Notes: generated from the letters alone by a model not told the origin. 64,000 nucleotides of DNA from Rhodobacter sp. (GCA_022824145.1 JAJEAY010000271.1:29588-93587); one strand, 5' to 3'. Positions 1 through 11,533 are shown, counted from the stretch's first letter. Program-made: numbers and translations.

Positions 1-1
1 G

Positions 2-2032
2 GCGATCGTCGGCGCCTCCGACCGTGAGGGCAGCAGCGGCCACGCGATGATGACGATGTGCGCCCTCGATGGTTTTGAAGGCCAAGTCTATCTGGTCAAT
101 CCAAGGCTCGATAGGATTGAGGGAAAGGCTTGCTCTCCCGATCTGGCGTCACTGCCGAAGGTGCCCGAGCATGTGGTGATCGGTGTCGCCAGCCGGTTTG
201 TCGATGGCATCCTGGATCAGGCCATTGCCCTAGGCGTGAGATCGGCGACAATCTTCGCCTCCTGTTATCTGGAGAGTGACGGCAATCCCGCCCTGCCGCA
301 GCGCATTGCGCAGAAGGCGCGGGCAGCCGGAATGGCCATCTGCGGCGCCAATTGTATGGGGTTCTACAACCCCGGCAACGGATTGCGGGTGGCCAGCATG
401 AGTTCGCCACCGGGTATCCGGCGCGGTGGCATCGCCTGGATTGCGCAGTCAGGCTCAACCTTTGGCGCGTTGGCCCATAATGACAGGCGGCTGGGTTTTT
501 CCCTGTGCGTCTCGACGGGAATGGAACTTGTCACAACAGTGGCCGATTACATGGATTGGGCGCTGGACCAGCCTGAAACGCGGGTGATCGGCCTTTTTCT
601 GGAGACCATCCGCGATCCTGCTGCGTTCATGGCTGCACTTGAAAAGGCACAAGCGGCAAAGATCCCGGTGGTTGCGCTCAAGGTCGGGCGCACCGAGAAA
701 AGCGCGCAGATGGCCGTGTCGCATACCGGAGCGGTCGCCGGAAATGATGCGGCCTATCAGGCGGTATTCCGCAAATACGGTGTGACCCGCGTGGCCGATA
801 TGGACGAAATGGCCGCAACACTGGCTCTGTTCGACACGCCACGCATGGTCGCACCCGGCCGGCTTGGGACGGTGCACGATTCCGGCGGCGAGCGCGAACT
901 GGTTGTAGACATCGCGACCGAAATCGGCCTTGACTTTGCCACGCTGGAACCTGCGACATGCCGCGCGCTGGAAGCGTGTCTGGAGCCGGGCCTTCATCCG
1001 GAAAACCCGTTGGACGCCTATGGCACGGACCACGATCTGATCAACCGCAATGCGGCGATGATCGGAGCGCTGGTAAATGATCCCAACGTGGCGATGGGCC
1101 TGTTCATGTCCGACCCACGCGACGGCTATGGCTATGCCGACCAATATGTAGAGGGTCTGGTCAAGGCCTCGGATATGACCGACAAGCCATTGGCGCTTGT
1201 CACTAACTATTCGATGACCGATGAGCGCGAGTTTGCGCAACACCTCCTGCAGCAGGGGATTCCATTGATCCGTGGAACGCGGAACGCCCTGTTGGCGGCC
1301 CGTCATGTCATGGAGTGGCGCGACCACCTTGCCCGCCCGCTACCCCAGGCAACAAACTTGCCGGATACGCGCTATTGGCGCAATCGACTAGCGGCGGGTT
1401 TCACCCTGTCCGAGCACGAGGGGCTGAAGATGCTTTCCGGTTACGGCATCGACTGCCCGCGAATGGCGCGCATCGATAGTGTCGAAGAACTACCAGATGC
1501 CTGTAAATCGCTTCGCTTTCCTGCGGTTCTCAAGACTGCTGAGGAACATGCTCACAAAAGCGACGTCGGTGGGGTTGTTCTGAGTCTGCCTGACGCTGAC
1601 GCGGTGCATACCGCGTATGAAGAGATGGCAGCCGCATTGGGACCGAAAGCCCTGATCGCAGAGATGGCGCCGAAGGGGGTGGAACTGGCCCTTGGATCGG
1701 TGTGGGATGAGAGCTTCGGACCGATTGTTCTGATTACTGCAGGTGGAGTTCTGATGGAGTTCCTGAACGACAAAGCAGCCGTATTGGCACCATTTGACGA
1801 AGCCGAAGCCCTGCGCCTGCTGCGGACACTTCGGGTCTTCCGGTTGCTACAGGGTGTTCGGGGCCAGCCGCCGGTGGACCTGAATGCGCTTGCCAAATCG
1901 GTCGCATCATTTTCCCGTATTATCGCCAGCCTCGGGGACACTTGCGGTGAAATTGACATCAACCCACTTGTCTGCACTGAAGGCGGACCCGTAGCACTGG
2001 ATTGCCTGATTGTTCCGCGCCAAAGCGGATAG
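2..2032 (+). CDS. acyl-CoA synthetase, NDP-forming (acetate-CoA ligase family), 5' end cut off by window
   Basis: This is a ligase of the ADP/NDP-forming acyl-CoA synthetase family, which interconverts an acyl-CoA and the free acid with NTP formation. The frame is open to the left edge: the codons before the ATG at 47 encode AIVGASDREGSSGHA, the dinucleotide-binding start of the CoA-binding domain, so the true start lies outside the window. The order is CoA-binding domain, flavodoxin-like ligase domains with the phosphohistidine motif SHTGAVAG (about residue 226 counted from position 47), and a C-terminal ATP-grasp domain containing VLKTAEEHAHKSDVGG. The substrate cannot be read from the sequence. 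A LysR gene follows in the same direction after 65 bp. Confidence 0.9.
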   Translation, partial: AIVGASDREGSSGHAMMTMCALDGFEGQVYLVNPRLDRIEGKACSPDLASLPKVPEHVVIGVASRFVDGILDQAIALGVRSATIFASCYLESDGNPALPQRIAQKARAAGMAICGANCMGFYNPGNGLRVASMSSPPGIRRGGIAWIAQSGSTFGALAHNDRRLGFSLCVSTGMELVTTVADYMDWALDQPETRVIGLFLETIRDPAAFMAALEKAQAAKIPVVALKVGRTEKSAQMAVSHTGAVAGNDAAYQAVFRKYGVTRVADMDEMAATLALFDTPRMVAPGRLGTVHDSGGERELVVDIATEIGLDFATLEPATCRALEACLEPGLHPENPLDAYGTDHDLINRNAAMIGALVNDPNVAMGLFMSDPRDGYGYADQYVEGLVKASDMTDKPLALVTNYSMTDEREFAQHLLQQGIPLIRGTRNALLAARHVMEWRDHLARPLPQATNLPDTRYWRNRLAAGFTLSEHEGLKMLSGYGIDCPRMARIDSVEELPDACKSLRFPAVLKTAEEHAHKSDVGGVVLSLPDADAVHTAYEEMAAALGPKALIAEMAPKGVELALGSVWDESFGPIVLITAGGVLMEFLNDKAAVLAPFDEAEALRLLRTLRVFRLLQGVRGQPPVDLNALAKSVASFSRIIASLGDTCGEIDINPLVCTEGGPVALDCLIVPRQSG

Positions 2033-2097
2033 CATTGCAGGATCAACTTTTTTGACCTTAAAGTCAGTCTTGAACCAAATTTTTGATTCGGAGAGCC

Positions 2098-2988
2098 ATG
2101 GTCAACACCTACAAATTCCCACCATTGAAATGGCTGATGTCATTTGAAGCTGCGGCGCGGCATATGAGTTTTACCGCCGCCGCCGAAGAGCTCGGCTTGT
2201 CGCAGGCTGCTGTGAGCTATCAGATCAAATGCTTGGAAAGCATGATCAAGGCGCCTCTTTTCGAGCGGAAGCCACGCAATCTGAAACTGACCGATATCGG
2301 CCACGCCTATCTGCCGCCCATAAGGCGCGCCTTTGATGAAATGTTCGCCTCAACTGCAGGTCTGTTCGGCAAACCGGGCGAAAAGGTTGTCACGGTCCGC
2401 GTGGCGATTTCCTTCATGACCCGATGCCTCGCTCCGGCACTTTGCGAATTCTACGCGTTGCATCCCGACATCAAGATCAATTTCTGGTCCTCGATTTGGG
2501 CAAACTCTGAAGAATCCGCCGAAGCCGACATTGACATCCGATTTGGCGCCGGAGACTGGGCCGGGTACGACGCGACGCGGATCACCAACGATACGGCCAT
2601 TCTTGTGTCCAGTCCGCGAAACGCGCACATGGTGCAGAGCCCTGAAGATCTGGCGAATATCCCGGCCGGCATGATCATCAATGTCGCCGGTTTCGATGAT
2701 CTTTGGCGGCGGGCTTTGCTTCCGACTAAGCAGCGTCCGGCATTGGGTCAGGGCATCCGCGTGGACACAACGATCGCAGCGTCCGAACTTGTCGCTTCCA
2801 ACGTGGGTTTTGCGTTTCTGTCCAAATTATTTTCTTGCGATGAAATCGAACAGGGCCGTCTCGTCACGCCGGGCGATATTGAGCTTAGGATGGCGCGAGC
2901 GCACTATTTGCTGCAGCCAAGATCGCAGAAGCGACCGGAAACCGAGGTTCTGATTTTTAAGGATTGGTTGCTGAGCAGAGAGTGGTAG
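2098..2988 (+). CDS. LysR-family transcriptional regulator, GcvA-like
   Basis: This is a DNA-binding regulator of about 296 residues. An N-terminal winged helix-turn-helix (FEAAARHMSFTAAAEELGLS, then QAAVSYQIKCLE) is followed by a periplasmic-binding-like effector domain. The SFTAAAEELGLSQAAVS helix is typical of the GcvA subgroup. I chose the ATG at 2098, preceded by a purine-rich GGAGAG, over an upstream in-frame TTG at 2083. It lies 65 bp after the acyl-CoA synthetase gene on the same strand and may control it. The effector is unknown. Confidence 0.88.
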   Translation: MVNTYKFPPLKWLMSFEAAARHMSFTAAAEELGLSQAAVSYQIKCLESMIKAPLFERKPRNLKLTDIGHAYLPPIRRAFDEMFASTAGLFGKPGEKVVTVRVAISFMTRCLAPALCEFYALHPDIKINFWSSIWANSEESAEADIDIRFGAGDWAGYDATRITNDTAILVSSPRNAHMVQSPEDLANIPAGMIINVAGFDDLWRRALLPTKQRPALGQGIRVDTTIAASELVASNVGFAFLSKLFSCDEIEQGRLVTPGDIELRMARAHYLLQPRSQKRPETEVLIFKDWLLSREW

Positions 2989-3481
2989 GCGGCCGAGCTG
3001 CGTATCAGCACAAGGAGGGAATTCTTGACCCCATCGTTGCGCGATCATTGCTTTGGCTCTTCCTGTCGTGTGTCTTTGCCAACATCCCTGTCGTTTTGAA
3101 TCTGGGGGGTCACTACTATCTGGAGTACACTTTCACTTAGCCTGACCAGAAAGTCCGGTTCTGGCCGACCTTTCAAGCGGCGATGTCAACATTTTGCAGA
3201 GAGCGCCAATTCGTAATGTCTGCAGCAACCAGCACATTGGGCTCTTTCCGGCCGTTAGCTGCGTTTTGCGCCAATGTCCGGTTCAGCGGGATGATCTGAG
3301 CAGTCCTGACAGGTTCCTTTGCGTTTCACTATGCCTGGCGTTGGGGCCGTTCCTGACGGCGGGACTGTTCCAGGTGGTTCAGGCATAAGGCTTGCCGCGG
3401 CCAATGGATCACCTGCCATCCCGCGTTCCCCTTGCGGTTAATGCGCAAATGACGGGATGAAATCTCCCCGAGTTCTCTGGC
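2989..3481. other. gene-free stretch of about 490 bp
   Basis: I see no convincing coding sequence here. A 64-codon open frame at 3194-3388 has no recognisable motif and no good ribosome binding site. The stretch separates the LysR gene from a minus-strand VOC gene and the transposon debris beyond it. Confidence 0.5.
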
Positions 3482-3844
3482 TCACGGAACAGGTTCCCAA
3501 AGTTCGATAGCGTTTCCCTCAGGATCGTGTATGCGGGCGAAGCGTCCGATTCCCTCCAATTCGCTTTCATCGGTGATCTCGATGCCTGCGGATTTCAGCT
3601 GCATGATTATCGCGTCCAGATCGGCTACGCGAAAGTTCAGCATGAAGGTCTTGTCCGCAGGGAAATAATCCGTGTCAGCTGGGAAGGGCGAGAAAACCGT
3701 GACCCCGGACTCGGTCATCCAGGGCACCATCTCCATGTTGGTTGGGGCAGGGTTTATGCCGAGGTGATCCTGATACCATTTCGTAAGTCGCTCGGGGTTC
3801 TTTGCCCGAAAGAAGAAACCGCCGATTCCCTGAACTTTTTGCAT
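3482..3844 (-). CDS. VOC-family (glyoxalase/bleomycin-resistance fold) protein
   Basis: This 120-residue protein is the size of a single VOC domain. It starts MQKVQGIGGFFFRAKNPERL and ends with HDPEGNAIELWEP, the classic C-terminal beta strand whose Glu is a metal ligand in this family. A middle strand MLNFRVADLDAI matches the second beta-alpha-beta unit. VOC proteins bind a divalent metal and act as lyases, dioxygenases or resistance binders; the substrate is not evident here. Its neighbours are transposon debris, so context gives no function. Confidence 0.85.
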   Translation of the reverse strand: MQKVQGIGGFFFRAKNPERLTKWYQDHLGINPAPTNMEMVPWMTESGVTVFSPFPADTDYFPADKTFMLNFRVADLDAIIMQLKSAGIEITDESELEGIGRFARIHDPEGNAIELWEPVP

Positions 3845-3876
3845 GCCACGACCTCCAGTCTGCGCATCTGATAATT

Positions 3877-4056
3877 GGGCCGTATATCGATTGCTTGACG
3901 GTTAATGCTGCCTGCCACGCGTGTAAAGTCTGACTGCGTGCGTCGGAACGCTTTGTCGTTGTTCCCCCATATATAGCGGGTCTGCGACGTGTAGGCCGGA
4001 TCGACTGCCGCCACCGCGCGTTTATTGGATAGCATCCGCTTCATTCCGTTCCTGCC
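3877..4056 (-). pseudogene. TnpB (IS200/IS605-type) C-terminal remnant with lost zinc-ribbon cysteines
   Basis: The minus strand encodes GMKRMLSNKRAVAAVDPAYT followed by SQTRYIWGNNDKAFRRTQSD and FTRVAGS. This aligns by eye with the C-terminal zinc ribbon of TnpB (VDPxxTSQTCxxCGHxDxxxRxxQxxFxCxxCGH). All four cysteine positions have changed (to Arg, Trp, Arg and Gly), so the module cannot bind zinc in the usual way. Only about 60 codons survive. The frame runs on from the upstream IS30 remnant, forming a chimeric open frame that should not be read as one gene. Confidence 0.65.
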
Positions 4057-4079
4057 GGACCTGGCTTTCCGCGGTCTCC

Positions 4080-4340
4080 CCTTGACCAGAGGCGAGAGCT
4101 CCGGAGTCATTTTCCCGGGAACAGACGGGGCCGCGCTCCGCCGCCCCTCCGCTTTCCCCCGAGCCACCGCGTACCCGTAGCCCCCGCCGCCGCCGTTGCG
4201 GCGGATCCCGCGCGAAACAGTAGTCGGGCCGCGCTCAGGCTGGCGTGCGACCGCCCCGTTGAGTTTCCCGGTTTCCCTCAGCGCGGAGATCCGACTTCTT
4301 TCCTCACGGATCAGGCGGCGGCAGCCCCTCGGCATAGCGG
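4080..4340 (-). pseudogene. IS30-family transposase N-terminal remnant
   Basis: The frame encodes CRRLIREERSRISALRETGK, then a helix-turn-helix-like segment ending RGPTTVSRGIRRN. This resembles the IS30 transposase N-terminus (RxLTxEER..I..L...G.S...IA..LGRSPSTISRELRRN). The DDE catalytic part is absent. It is fused in frame to the TnpB remnant and abuts a LysR fragment, so it marks an old insertion and rearrangement point. Confidence 0.65.
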
Positions 4341-4391
4341 TTTCCGGTTTCCGCGCCGGGACTGTCGCCAATTCCTGGCCGATTCGCAGCA

Positions 4392-4694
4392 TTATGCGCG
4401 CCGGAACGCAGTGCTCTCAAAGGCAACATCATGCATGCCCCGCGAGGCAAGCCAGGTCCTCCAGTCCATCCATTCATTGTGGCTGCTGGCGAACTCGATC
4501 AGATTTACTCCCGAAAGACCATTCAGTTCAGAGCAGGTCCGGCTCAGCTGTTGGTAACGTGGTGCGCGGACCAAAAAGACAATCTCGTCGAACAGGAGTT
4601 TCGCCTCAAACCCGATCCGCCGGTCACCTTCTTTACGAAGGATGGTCGGGTCAGCTGGACTGTCTAGCACGTCTTGAACGCTTGGATCGGAATT
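4392..4694 (-). pseudogene. fragment of a LysR-family regulator, divergent copy of the gene at 6210-7160
   Basis: The encoded segment runs from DPTILRKEGDRRIGFEAKLL through APRYQQLSRTCSELNGLSGV to SSHNEWMDWRTWLASRGMHD. The intact LysR protein at 6210-7160 has DLTILRGEGDWPGYEAKLL, APRYRRLNPNCTELEALSGV and SSHTEWMDWKTWLAYQGVHD at the same places. Only the middle of the effector domain is present; the DNA-binding end and the C-terminus are gone, the latter where the IS30 remnant begins. The two copies have clearly diverged, so the duplication is not recent. The Xre/RES TA pair lies between them. Confidence 0.8.
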
Positions 4695-4809
4695 TGGAAA
4701 AAGGGTTAGGTGAAAGAGGGGTGTTTCTACCCGGTGCAGCGCACTTACATATAGTTCTTCCATGTGGAATAATTTTGGTATAGTATTCATTCAGGAAGCG
4801 GAAAGTGCA

Positions 4810-5190
4810 ATGCAATACCATCAAGTCAATGAAGCGATGCCCACTAAAGGTGCAGTTCTGACCAAGGCTGTGATCCGAGCAGCCGACCGGCTAGGGATGT
4901 CTGGAAGGGTTCTGTCTGACGTACTTGGTTTGTCAGAGGCGCAGATCTCACGCATGAAGAGCGGTGAAGCTGCATTGGCCGAGACCAGCAAAGCCTTTGA
5001 ACTGTCCGCCTTGCTCGTGCGTGTGTTCCGCTCGCTTGATGCGATTGTGGGCGGGGACGAGAGAGCCGCGAAACTTTGGATGATGTCTTGGAACACAGCT
5101 CTGAATGGGCGTCCGGTCGATAGAGTGATTTCAGTACAAGGGCTTGCGGATGTCGTCACCTATCTGGACGCGCGACGCGCTCCGATCTGA
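4810..5190 (+). CDS. Xre/MbcA/ParS-type antitoxin of a RES toxin pair
   Basis: This is a 126-residue antitoxin. A helix-turn-helix-like segment (SGRVLSDVLGLSEAQISRMK) is followed by a C-terminal toxin-binding domain of the DUF2384 type (LWMMSWNTALNGRPVDRVIS, then VQGLADVVTYLDARR). The G.P...I....G...V..YL pattern is diagnostic of this family. The ATG at 4810 has AGGAAG about 10 bp upstream; in-frame codons reach back to 4762. The stop overlaps the toxin start by 41 bp, implying translational coupling. In the family the antitoxin neutralises the toxin and represses its own promoter. Confidence 0.85.
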   Translation: MQYHQVNEAMPTKGAVLTKAVIRAADRLGMSGRVLSDVLGLSEAQISRMKSGEAALAETSKAFELSALLVRVFRSLDAIVGGDERAAKLWMMSWNTALNGRPVDRVISVQGLADVVTYLDARRAPI

Positions 5191-5914
5191 ACAAAGGTTG
5201 ATCGAAGGCCCCGCTTGGCGGCTAGTTGAGGCGCAGCATATCGTTTCAACGCTCAGCCTTGTCGATAGTCTGGATGAGCAAAGCGTGCTCGAAGACATCC
5301 TTGAGGAGACGAAACCGCAAATTCCTCCCGAGTGCCGGGGCCTTGATTACCTGCTAAGCACGCCATTCCGATATCGACCCTATCAACATGGTTCCAGGTT
5401 CCGCAAAGCGGGTTTGACGTCTGGTGTCTGGTATGGCTCGGAACGTCCTGAAACGGCAGTGACCGAAACGGTATTCTATCGTTTCCTGTTCTACGCCGAG
5501 AGCCCCGGAACGCCTTTTCCGAATAGTCCAGCGGACTACACGGCGTTCTCGGTCGGGGTTTCGACGGTGCGCGGATTGGACTTAACTACAGGTGCCTTGG
5601 CGGAAGACCACGACGCATGGACAGATCTGACCGACTATTCCGCATGCCAGGAACTCGCAGAGATGGCACGCGAAACAGATGTTGAAGTCATCCGCTTTGC
5701 ATCTGTTCGCGATACTTCCGCCAATGCCAACCTGGCCGTGCTGAGCTGCCAAGCATTCAGTGACCCAGCACCGGTCGAACGCCAAAGCTGGCGCATTCGC
5801 ATCAGCAGTAGAGGTGCGCTGGCGGTTCGAGACTATCCGAGAGCAGGCATTGAGTTCGCACAGAGTGCATTTTCTGAAGATCCGAGGCTGTTGGGGATGG
5901 TTTGGGAGCGATAG
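5150..5914 (+). CDS. RES-domain toxin (NAD+-degrading type)
   Basis: This 254-residue protein has a RES domain. The family's characterised members are toxins that consume NAD+. The N-terminus SSPIWTRDALRSEQRLIEGP contains the WR-like entry, followed by the conserved R-F (GSRFRKAGLTSGVWYGSERP) and the Glu of PETAVTETVFYRF. The C-terminal Ser of the RES signature may lie in the RQSWRIRISSRG region, but I cannot fix it by eye. The ATG at 5150 lies inside the antitoxin gene. The reading frame is full length and uninterrupted, making this the only apparently intact TA pair of the four in the window. Confidence 0.85.
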   Translation: MSSPIWTRDALRSEQRLIEGPAWRLVEAQHIVSTLSLVDSLDEQSVLEDILEETKPQIPPECRGLDYLLSTPFRYRPYQHGSRFRKAGLTSGVWYGSERPETAVTETVFYRFLFYAESPGTPFPNSPADYTAFSVGVSTVRGLDLTTGALAEDHDAWTDLTDYSACQELAEMARETDVEVIRFASVRDTSANANLAVLSCQAFSDPAPVERQSWRIRISSRGALAVRDYPRAGIEFAQSAFSEDPRLLGMVWER

Positions 5915-6209
5915 GGATGGCCGGTGCCACCGGGGCCAACACGCTGTGGCGCAGTGGAAAATTATGGCGAGATCAAAGCTGCTTGCGGCCTTCGGCATTC
6001 GAACTGAAAGCTCGATATCGTTAAAGATGGCCGGTCAGTACTGTTTGATGTTCAGGAGATTCACCGAATCTGCGGTTCCCTGCACAAGAGTGCCAGGATC
6101 GCCGATTTGCGATGGTTCGGGCCGTCGATGCGATAACAGCGCCGCAGAAGAATTGTTGCAGGCTTCGTTGTTGCCGCTGTCGGTCTGCCACCGCTTCCCG
6201 ACTGAAAGG

Positions 6210-8339
<2,130 letters not shown>

Positions 8340-8367
8340 CCGGTTCGGCGCCTAACCAAATCCAAAG

Positions 8368-8399
8368 GGTCATCCCGGCCTTCCGATTCCGGGGTGACC
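8368..8399 (+). terminator. intercistronic hairpin between tmoX and tmoV
   Basis: GGTCATCCCGG at 8368-8378 can pair with CCGGGGTGACC at 8389-8399 across a 10-nt loop (11 pairs, one of them G-U). No clear T-run follows, so it is more likely a partial terminator or mRNA-stabilising hairpin that lets the binding protein be made in excess over the ATPase and permease. Confidence 0.55.
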
Positions 8400-8523
8400 T
8401 CCTTATAATGCGGTTCTTGAATCGTAGTCAGGCATAGGGGGCCGGGCGTTCACAAGTCCCGTTGCTGGGGGCTTTGAATCAGCGGCAATGCCAGTTTGCC
8501 GATGTTCCATGAGGAACTGATCA

Positions 8524-9552
8524 ATGACGGACCGCGAAACAGTCATTTCCTGCCAGAACGCCTGGAAACTCTTCGGTCCTGACCCAAGAGGTTATTTCAC
8601 CTCGATGTCCGCGGACGCGAGTTTCGAGGACATCCGCCGTGCGGGCTACATCGCTGGCGTAAGAGACGTCACAGTAACCGTCGGCCGCGGCGAAATGCTG
8701 GTCATTATGGGCCTGTCCGGTTCCGGAAAGTCGACCCTCGTGCGCTGCTTCTCGCGTCTTCACGAGCTTACCGCGGGTACGGTCACGGTCGAAGGCCGGG
8801 ACATCGGCGCGATGGGCGAGCGGGAACTCATCGAGCTACGGCGTTCAAGCATGGGCATGGTGTTTCAGAATTTCGGACTTCTTCCGCACCGTACCGTTCT
8901 TGACAATGTCGCGTTTCCACTGGAGATGCGCGGACAGGACCGTCACGAACGCCGGAAGCGGGCTCTCGAAGTCATAGAACTTGTCGGTCTTGCGGGCAGG
9001 GAAGACTACTTTCCACGCGAGCTGTCCGGTGGCCAGCAGCAGCGTGTCGGCATCGCCCGGAGTCTCGCCATCGAACCTGATGTCTGGTTTCTGGACGAGC
9101 CTTTCAGCGCTCTTGATCCGCTCATTCGTCGGGAAATGCAGGACGAGTTCCTCCGTCTTCAGGATCTGCTCGGCAAGACCATCGTTTTCATTACCCATGA
9201 TTTCGATGAGGCCCTGCGTCTCGCTGACCGAATCGCCATCATGAAGGACGGTGCCATTGAGCAGTGCGACACGCCAGACCAGGTCGTGCTGAATCCAATG
9301 ACTCCCTATGTGGAGAAATTCACCGAAGACATCGAAAAGAGCCGCGTTGTACATGCGGGCGTAATCGCGAAGCCAGTCGTTGATGCCGCACCGGACGGTG
9401 AGCCGGTAGCAGCGGGCGCCACGATCCTTCAGCTGGCGCGGCGACTGGTCAACGATTCCCGAAACGAACTGCCGGTGGCCGATGCGGACGGGAAGCTGGT
9501 AGGTGTTCTGAACCGGAAACAGGCTCTCGACATCCTCCTCGGGGACGGCTGA
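8524..9552 (+). CDS. tmoV: ABC transporter ATP-binding protein of the TMAO/betaine importer
   Basis: This is a 342-residue ATPase of the ProV/OpuAA family. The Walker A motif is GLSGSGKST, the signature is LSGGQQQRVGIARSL and Walker B is VWFLDEPFSALDP, followed by the H-loop FITHDFDEALRL. The C-terminal 60 residues (ELPVADADGKLVGVLNRKQA) look like a CBS domain, used in this family to sense ionic strength or a nucleotide. A GAGGA sits upstream of the ATG. The stop is separated from the tmoW start by one base, so the two are translated together. Confidence 0.85.
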   Translation: MTDRETVISCQNAWKLFGPDPRGYFTSMSADASFEDIRRAGYIAGVRDVTVTVGRGEMLVIMGLSGSGKSTLVRCFSRLHELTAGTVTVEGRDIGAMGERELIELRRSSMGMVFQNFGLLPHRTVLDNVAFPLEMRGQDRHERRKRALEVIELVGLAGREDYFPRELSGGQQQRVGIARSLAIEPDVWFLDEPFSALDPLIRREMQDEFLRLQDLLGKTIVFITHDFDEALRLADRIAIMKDGAIEQCDTPDQVVLNPMTPYVEKFTEDIEKSRVVHAGVIAKPVVDAAPDGEPVAAGATILQLARRLVNDSRNELPVADADGKLVGVLNRKQALDILLGDG

Positions 9553-9553
9553 A

Positions 9554-11533
9554 ATGGCATCGCTACCGATAGCGGGCGATGGTGAGGCCGGCCTCGGCAT
9601 GTCTGCTGCCAAGGTTGCAGGGATACTGCTGGCGGCGGCTGTTGTCCTCACCTGCGCAAAGCCCGTTCTGCCGGATTTCCTGATCCGGCTGCCGGAAAGC
9701 TGGGTGCCGCCGCTTGCGGACTGGCTTGACTATTTTTTCAACGTCATTGTCATCGAAAAGCTGAGAATCGCGGTTCTGACACGGTGGGTCGCCGAAGGCC
9801 CCTTGGAGTTCCTGCTGAACACCACCGCAAACCTTCTGGAAGGAAAGCGCCGCTGGCCGTTCCTAGGCCCGATTCCATGGACCGCGATCGCCGGAATTGC
9901 AACTGTCGTCGGCTATTATCTGGGGGGATGGCGCATGGCGGCGCTGGCGGGCGGAACGTTCGTCTGGACCGCGTTGATCGGCCAGTGGGAAATCGCGATG
10001 CAGACCATGTCAGTGCTCGCCGTTGCCGCACCGCTGGCGTTTCTAATCGGTCTTTTCCTTGGCATCGCGGCGTGGAAATGGGCCTGGTTTGACCGGGCGA
10101 TCAGGCCTGTCCTTGCGGTTCTGCAGACTCTTCCGTTCTTTACGTACCTGCTGCCAGCAGTGATCTTCTTCAAGGTCGGCCCGACTGCAGGTGCGGTGGC
10201 CACCATCGTCTATGCCATCCCTCCAATGATCCTGATGACGACGGTCGGCCTGAAAAAAGTTCCGGCTGATGTCGTCGAGGCCGGCAAGATGGCCGGCTGT
10301 AGCCGCTGGCAGATGCTGCTGCGCGTCTACGTTCCATCCGCGCGGACCGAAATACTGGTCGGTGTCAACCAGGTCATCATGCTCTGTCTGGCAATGGTGG
10401 TCCTGACGGCATTCATCGGCATGCCTGGCCTGGGTGCGAAGCTTCTCGCGATGATGGGGTCGTTCAAGCTCGGGCGCTCGTTTGAGATCGGCGTGACCAT
10501 CGTCCTGTTGGCCATCATGCTTGACCGGATGTCGAAAGCGTGGGTGGAGAAGCTGCCTGAACACCATGAAAAGGACACGCCTTGGTGGCTGAGACATATC
10601 GTTCTGGTGACCGCTATCGGAGCGTTCCTGGCCTTTCTCGCAATCGCCCAGTTCGTGCAGGTCGCAGACCACATCAAACGCAGCCAGGACTTTTCGATGG
10701 GAAAGGAGATCGACACGCTGATCAAGGGATTCCTGAATGTCGATGCGATTCAGGGGCTCACTGAGTGGCTGCGCTGGTTTCTGAATGTCTGGATCCTGAT
10801 TCCGTTCCGAAACGCGCTTCTCTGGATCCCGACGCCAGCGTTCATTCTGGCCGTCGTCGCATTTGCCTGCTACCTCGGCGGCAGGAAGCCGGCGATCTAC
10901 GCCGCGGTGTTTTTCTCCATGGTCGCTCTTTCGGGTTGGTGGGACCGCTCGGTCATCACTCTCTATGCGGTGATTTCGGCGGTGATTCTCTCGACCTTCA
11001 TCGGGCTTCCGCTCGGGGTTCTAGCGTCACGAAGCGACAGGTGGTCGAGACGCATTCTGCTGGTATGCGACACGGCGCAGACCTTTCCGAGTTTCATCTA
11101 CCTGATACCTGCGATCATGCTCTTTGGCGTCAACGACGTAGCGGTGGTGTTCTCCATCATCATTTTCACGACCGTTCCGCTGACGCGCTACACAATCGAA
11201 GGTTTGCGAACCGTGCCGCCGGAAATCACCGAGGCGGCGGATATGTCGGGAGCCACGCGCTGGCAGAAGCTGCGCACCGTTCAGCTGCCTCTGGCGCTTC
11301 CGACCATGGCCGTGGGATTCAACCAGGCGATCATGTTTGCGTTCTTCATGGTTATCATCGCGGCTTTCATCGGCACTCAGGATCTGGGGCAGGAACTGCA
11401 GCGAACGCTCGCCGGAACGGATCTCGGCAAGAACTTTGTCCTCGGAATGAACGTTGCCCTTATGGCGCTTACCTTCGATCTCGCGATCCTGAACTGGGCC
11501 AACAGGCGGAAAAGAGCACTGGGGTTGGCATGA
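9554..11533 (+). CDS. tmoW: double-length ABC permease of the TMAO/betaine importer
   Basis: This 659-residue inner-membrane protein contains two complete permease domains in tandem. Each has its own EAA loop: EAGKMAGCSRWQMLLRVYVP in the first half and EAADMSGATRWQKLRTVQLP in the second, about 310 residues apart, each followed by an AFIG motif. Most betaine permeases have a single such domain and work as homodimers; here one chain can supply both halves. A double-length permease is consistent with a TmoW-type importer. It follows tmoV with one base between them, and tdm starts 100 bp downstream. Confidence 0.82.
   Translation: MASLPIAGDGEAGLGMSAAKVAGILLAAAVVLTCAKPVLPDFLIRLPESWVPPLADWLDYFFNVIVIEKLRIAVLTRWVAEGPLEFLLNTTANLLEGKRRWPFLGPIPWTAIAGIATVVGYYLGGWRMAALAGGTFVWTALIGQWEIAMQTMSVLAVAAPLAFLIGLFLGIAAWKWAWFDRAIRPVLAVLQTLPFFTYLLPAVIFFKVGPTAGAVATIVYAIPPMILMTTVGLKKVPADVVEAGKMAGCSRWQMLLRVYVPSARTEILVGVNQVIMLCLAMVVLTAFIGMPGLGAKLLAMMGSFKLGRSFEIGVTIVLLAIMLDRMSKAWVEKLPEHHEKDTPWWLRHIVLVTAIGAFLAFLAIAQFVQVADHIKRSQDFSMGKEIDTLIKGFLNVDAIQGLTEWLRWFLNVWILIPFRNALLWIPTPAFILAVVAFACYLGGRKPAIYAAVFFSMVALSGWWDRSVITLYAVISAVILSTFIGLPLGVLASRSDRWSRRILLVCDTAQTFPSFIYLIPAIMLFGVNDVAVVFSIIIFTTVPLTRYTIEGLRTVPPEITEAADMSGATRWQKLRTVQLPLALPTMAVGFNQAIMFAFFMVIIAAFIGTQDLGQELQRTLAGTDLGKNFVLGMNVALMALTFDLAILNWANRRKRALGLA

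Noticed and set aside
455-1327. A 290-codon open frame on the minus strand inside the acyl-CoA synthetase gene
   Set aside because: It is antisense to clear ligase motifs and has no recognisable domain or ribosome binding site.
8845-9651. A 268-codon minus-strand open frame opposite the ABC ATPase gene
   Set aside because: The plus strand carries Walker A, signature and Walker B motifs; the antisense frame has none.
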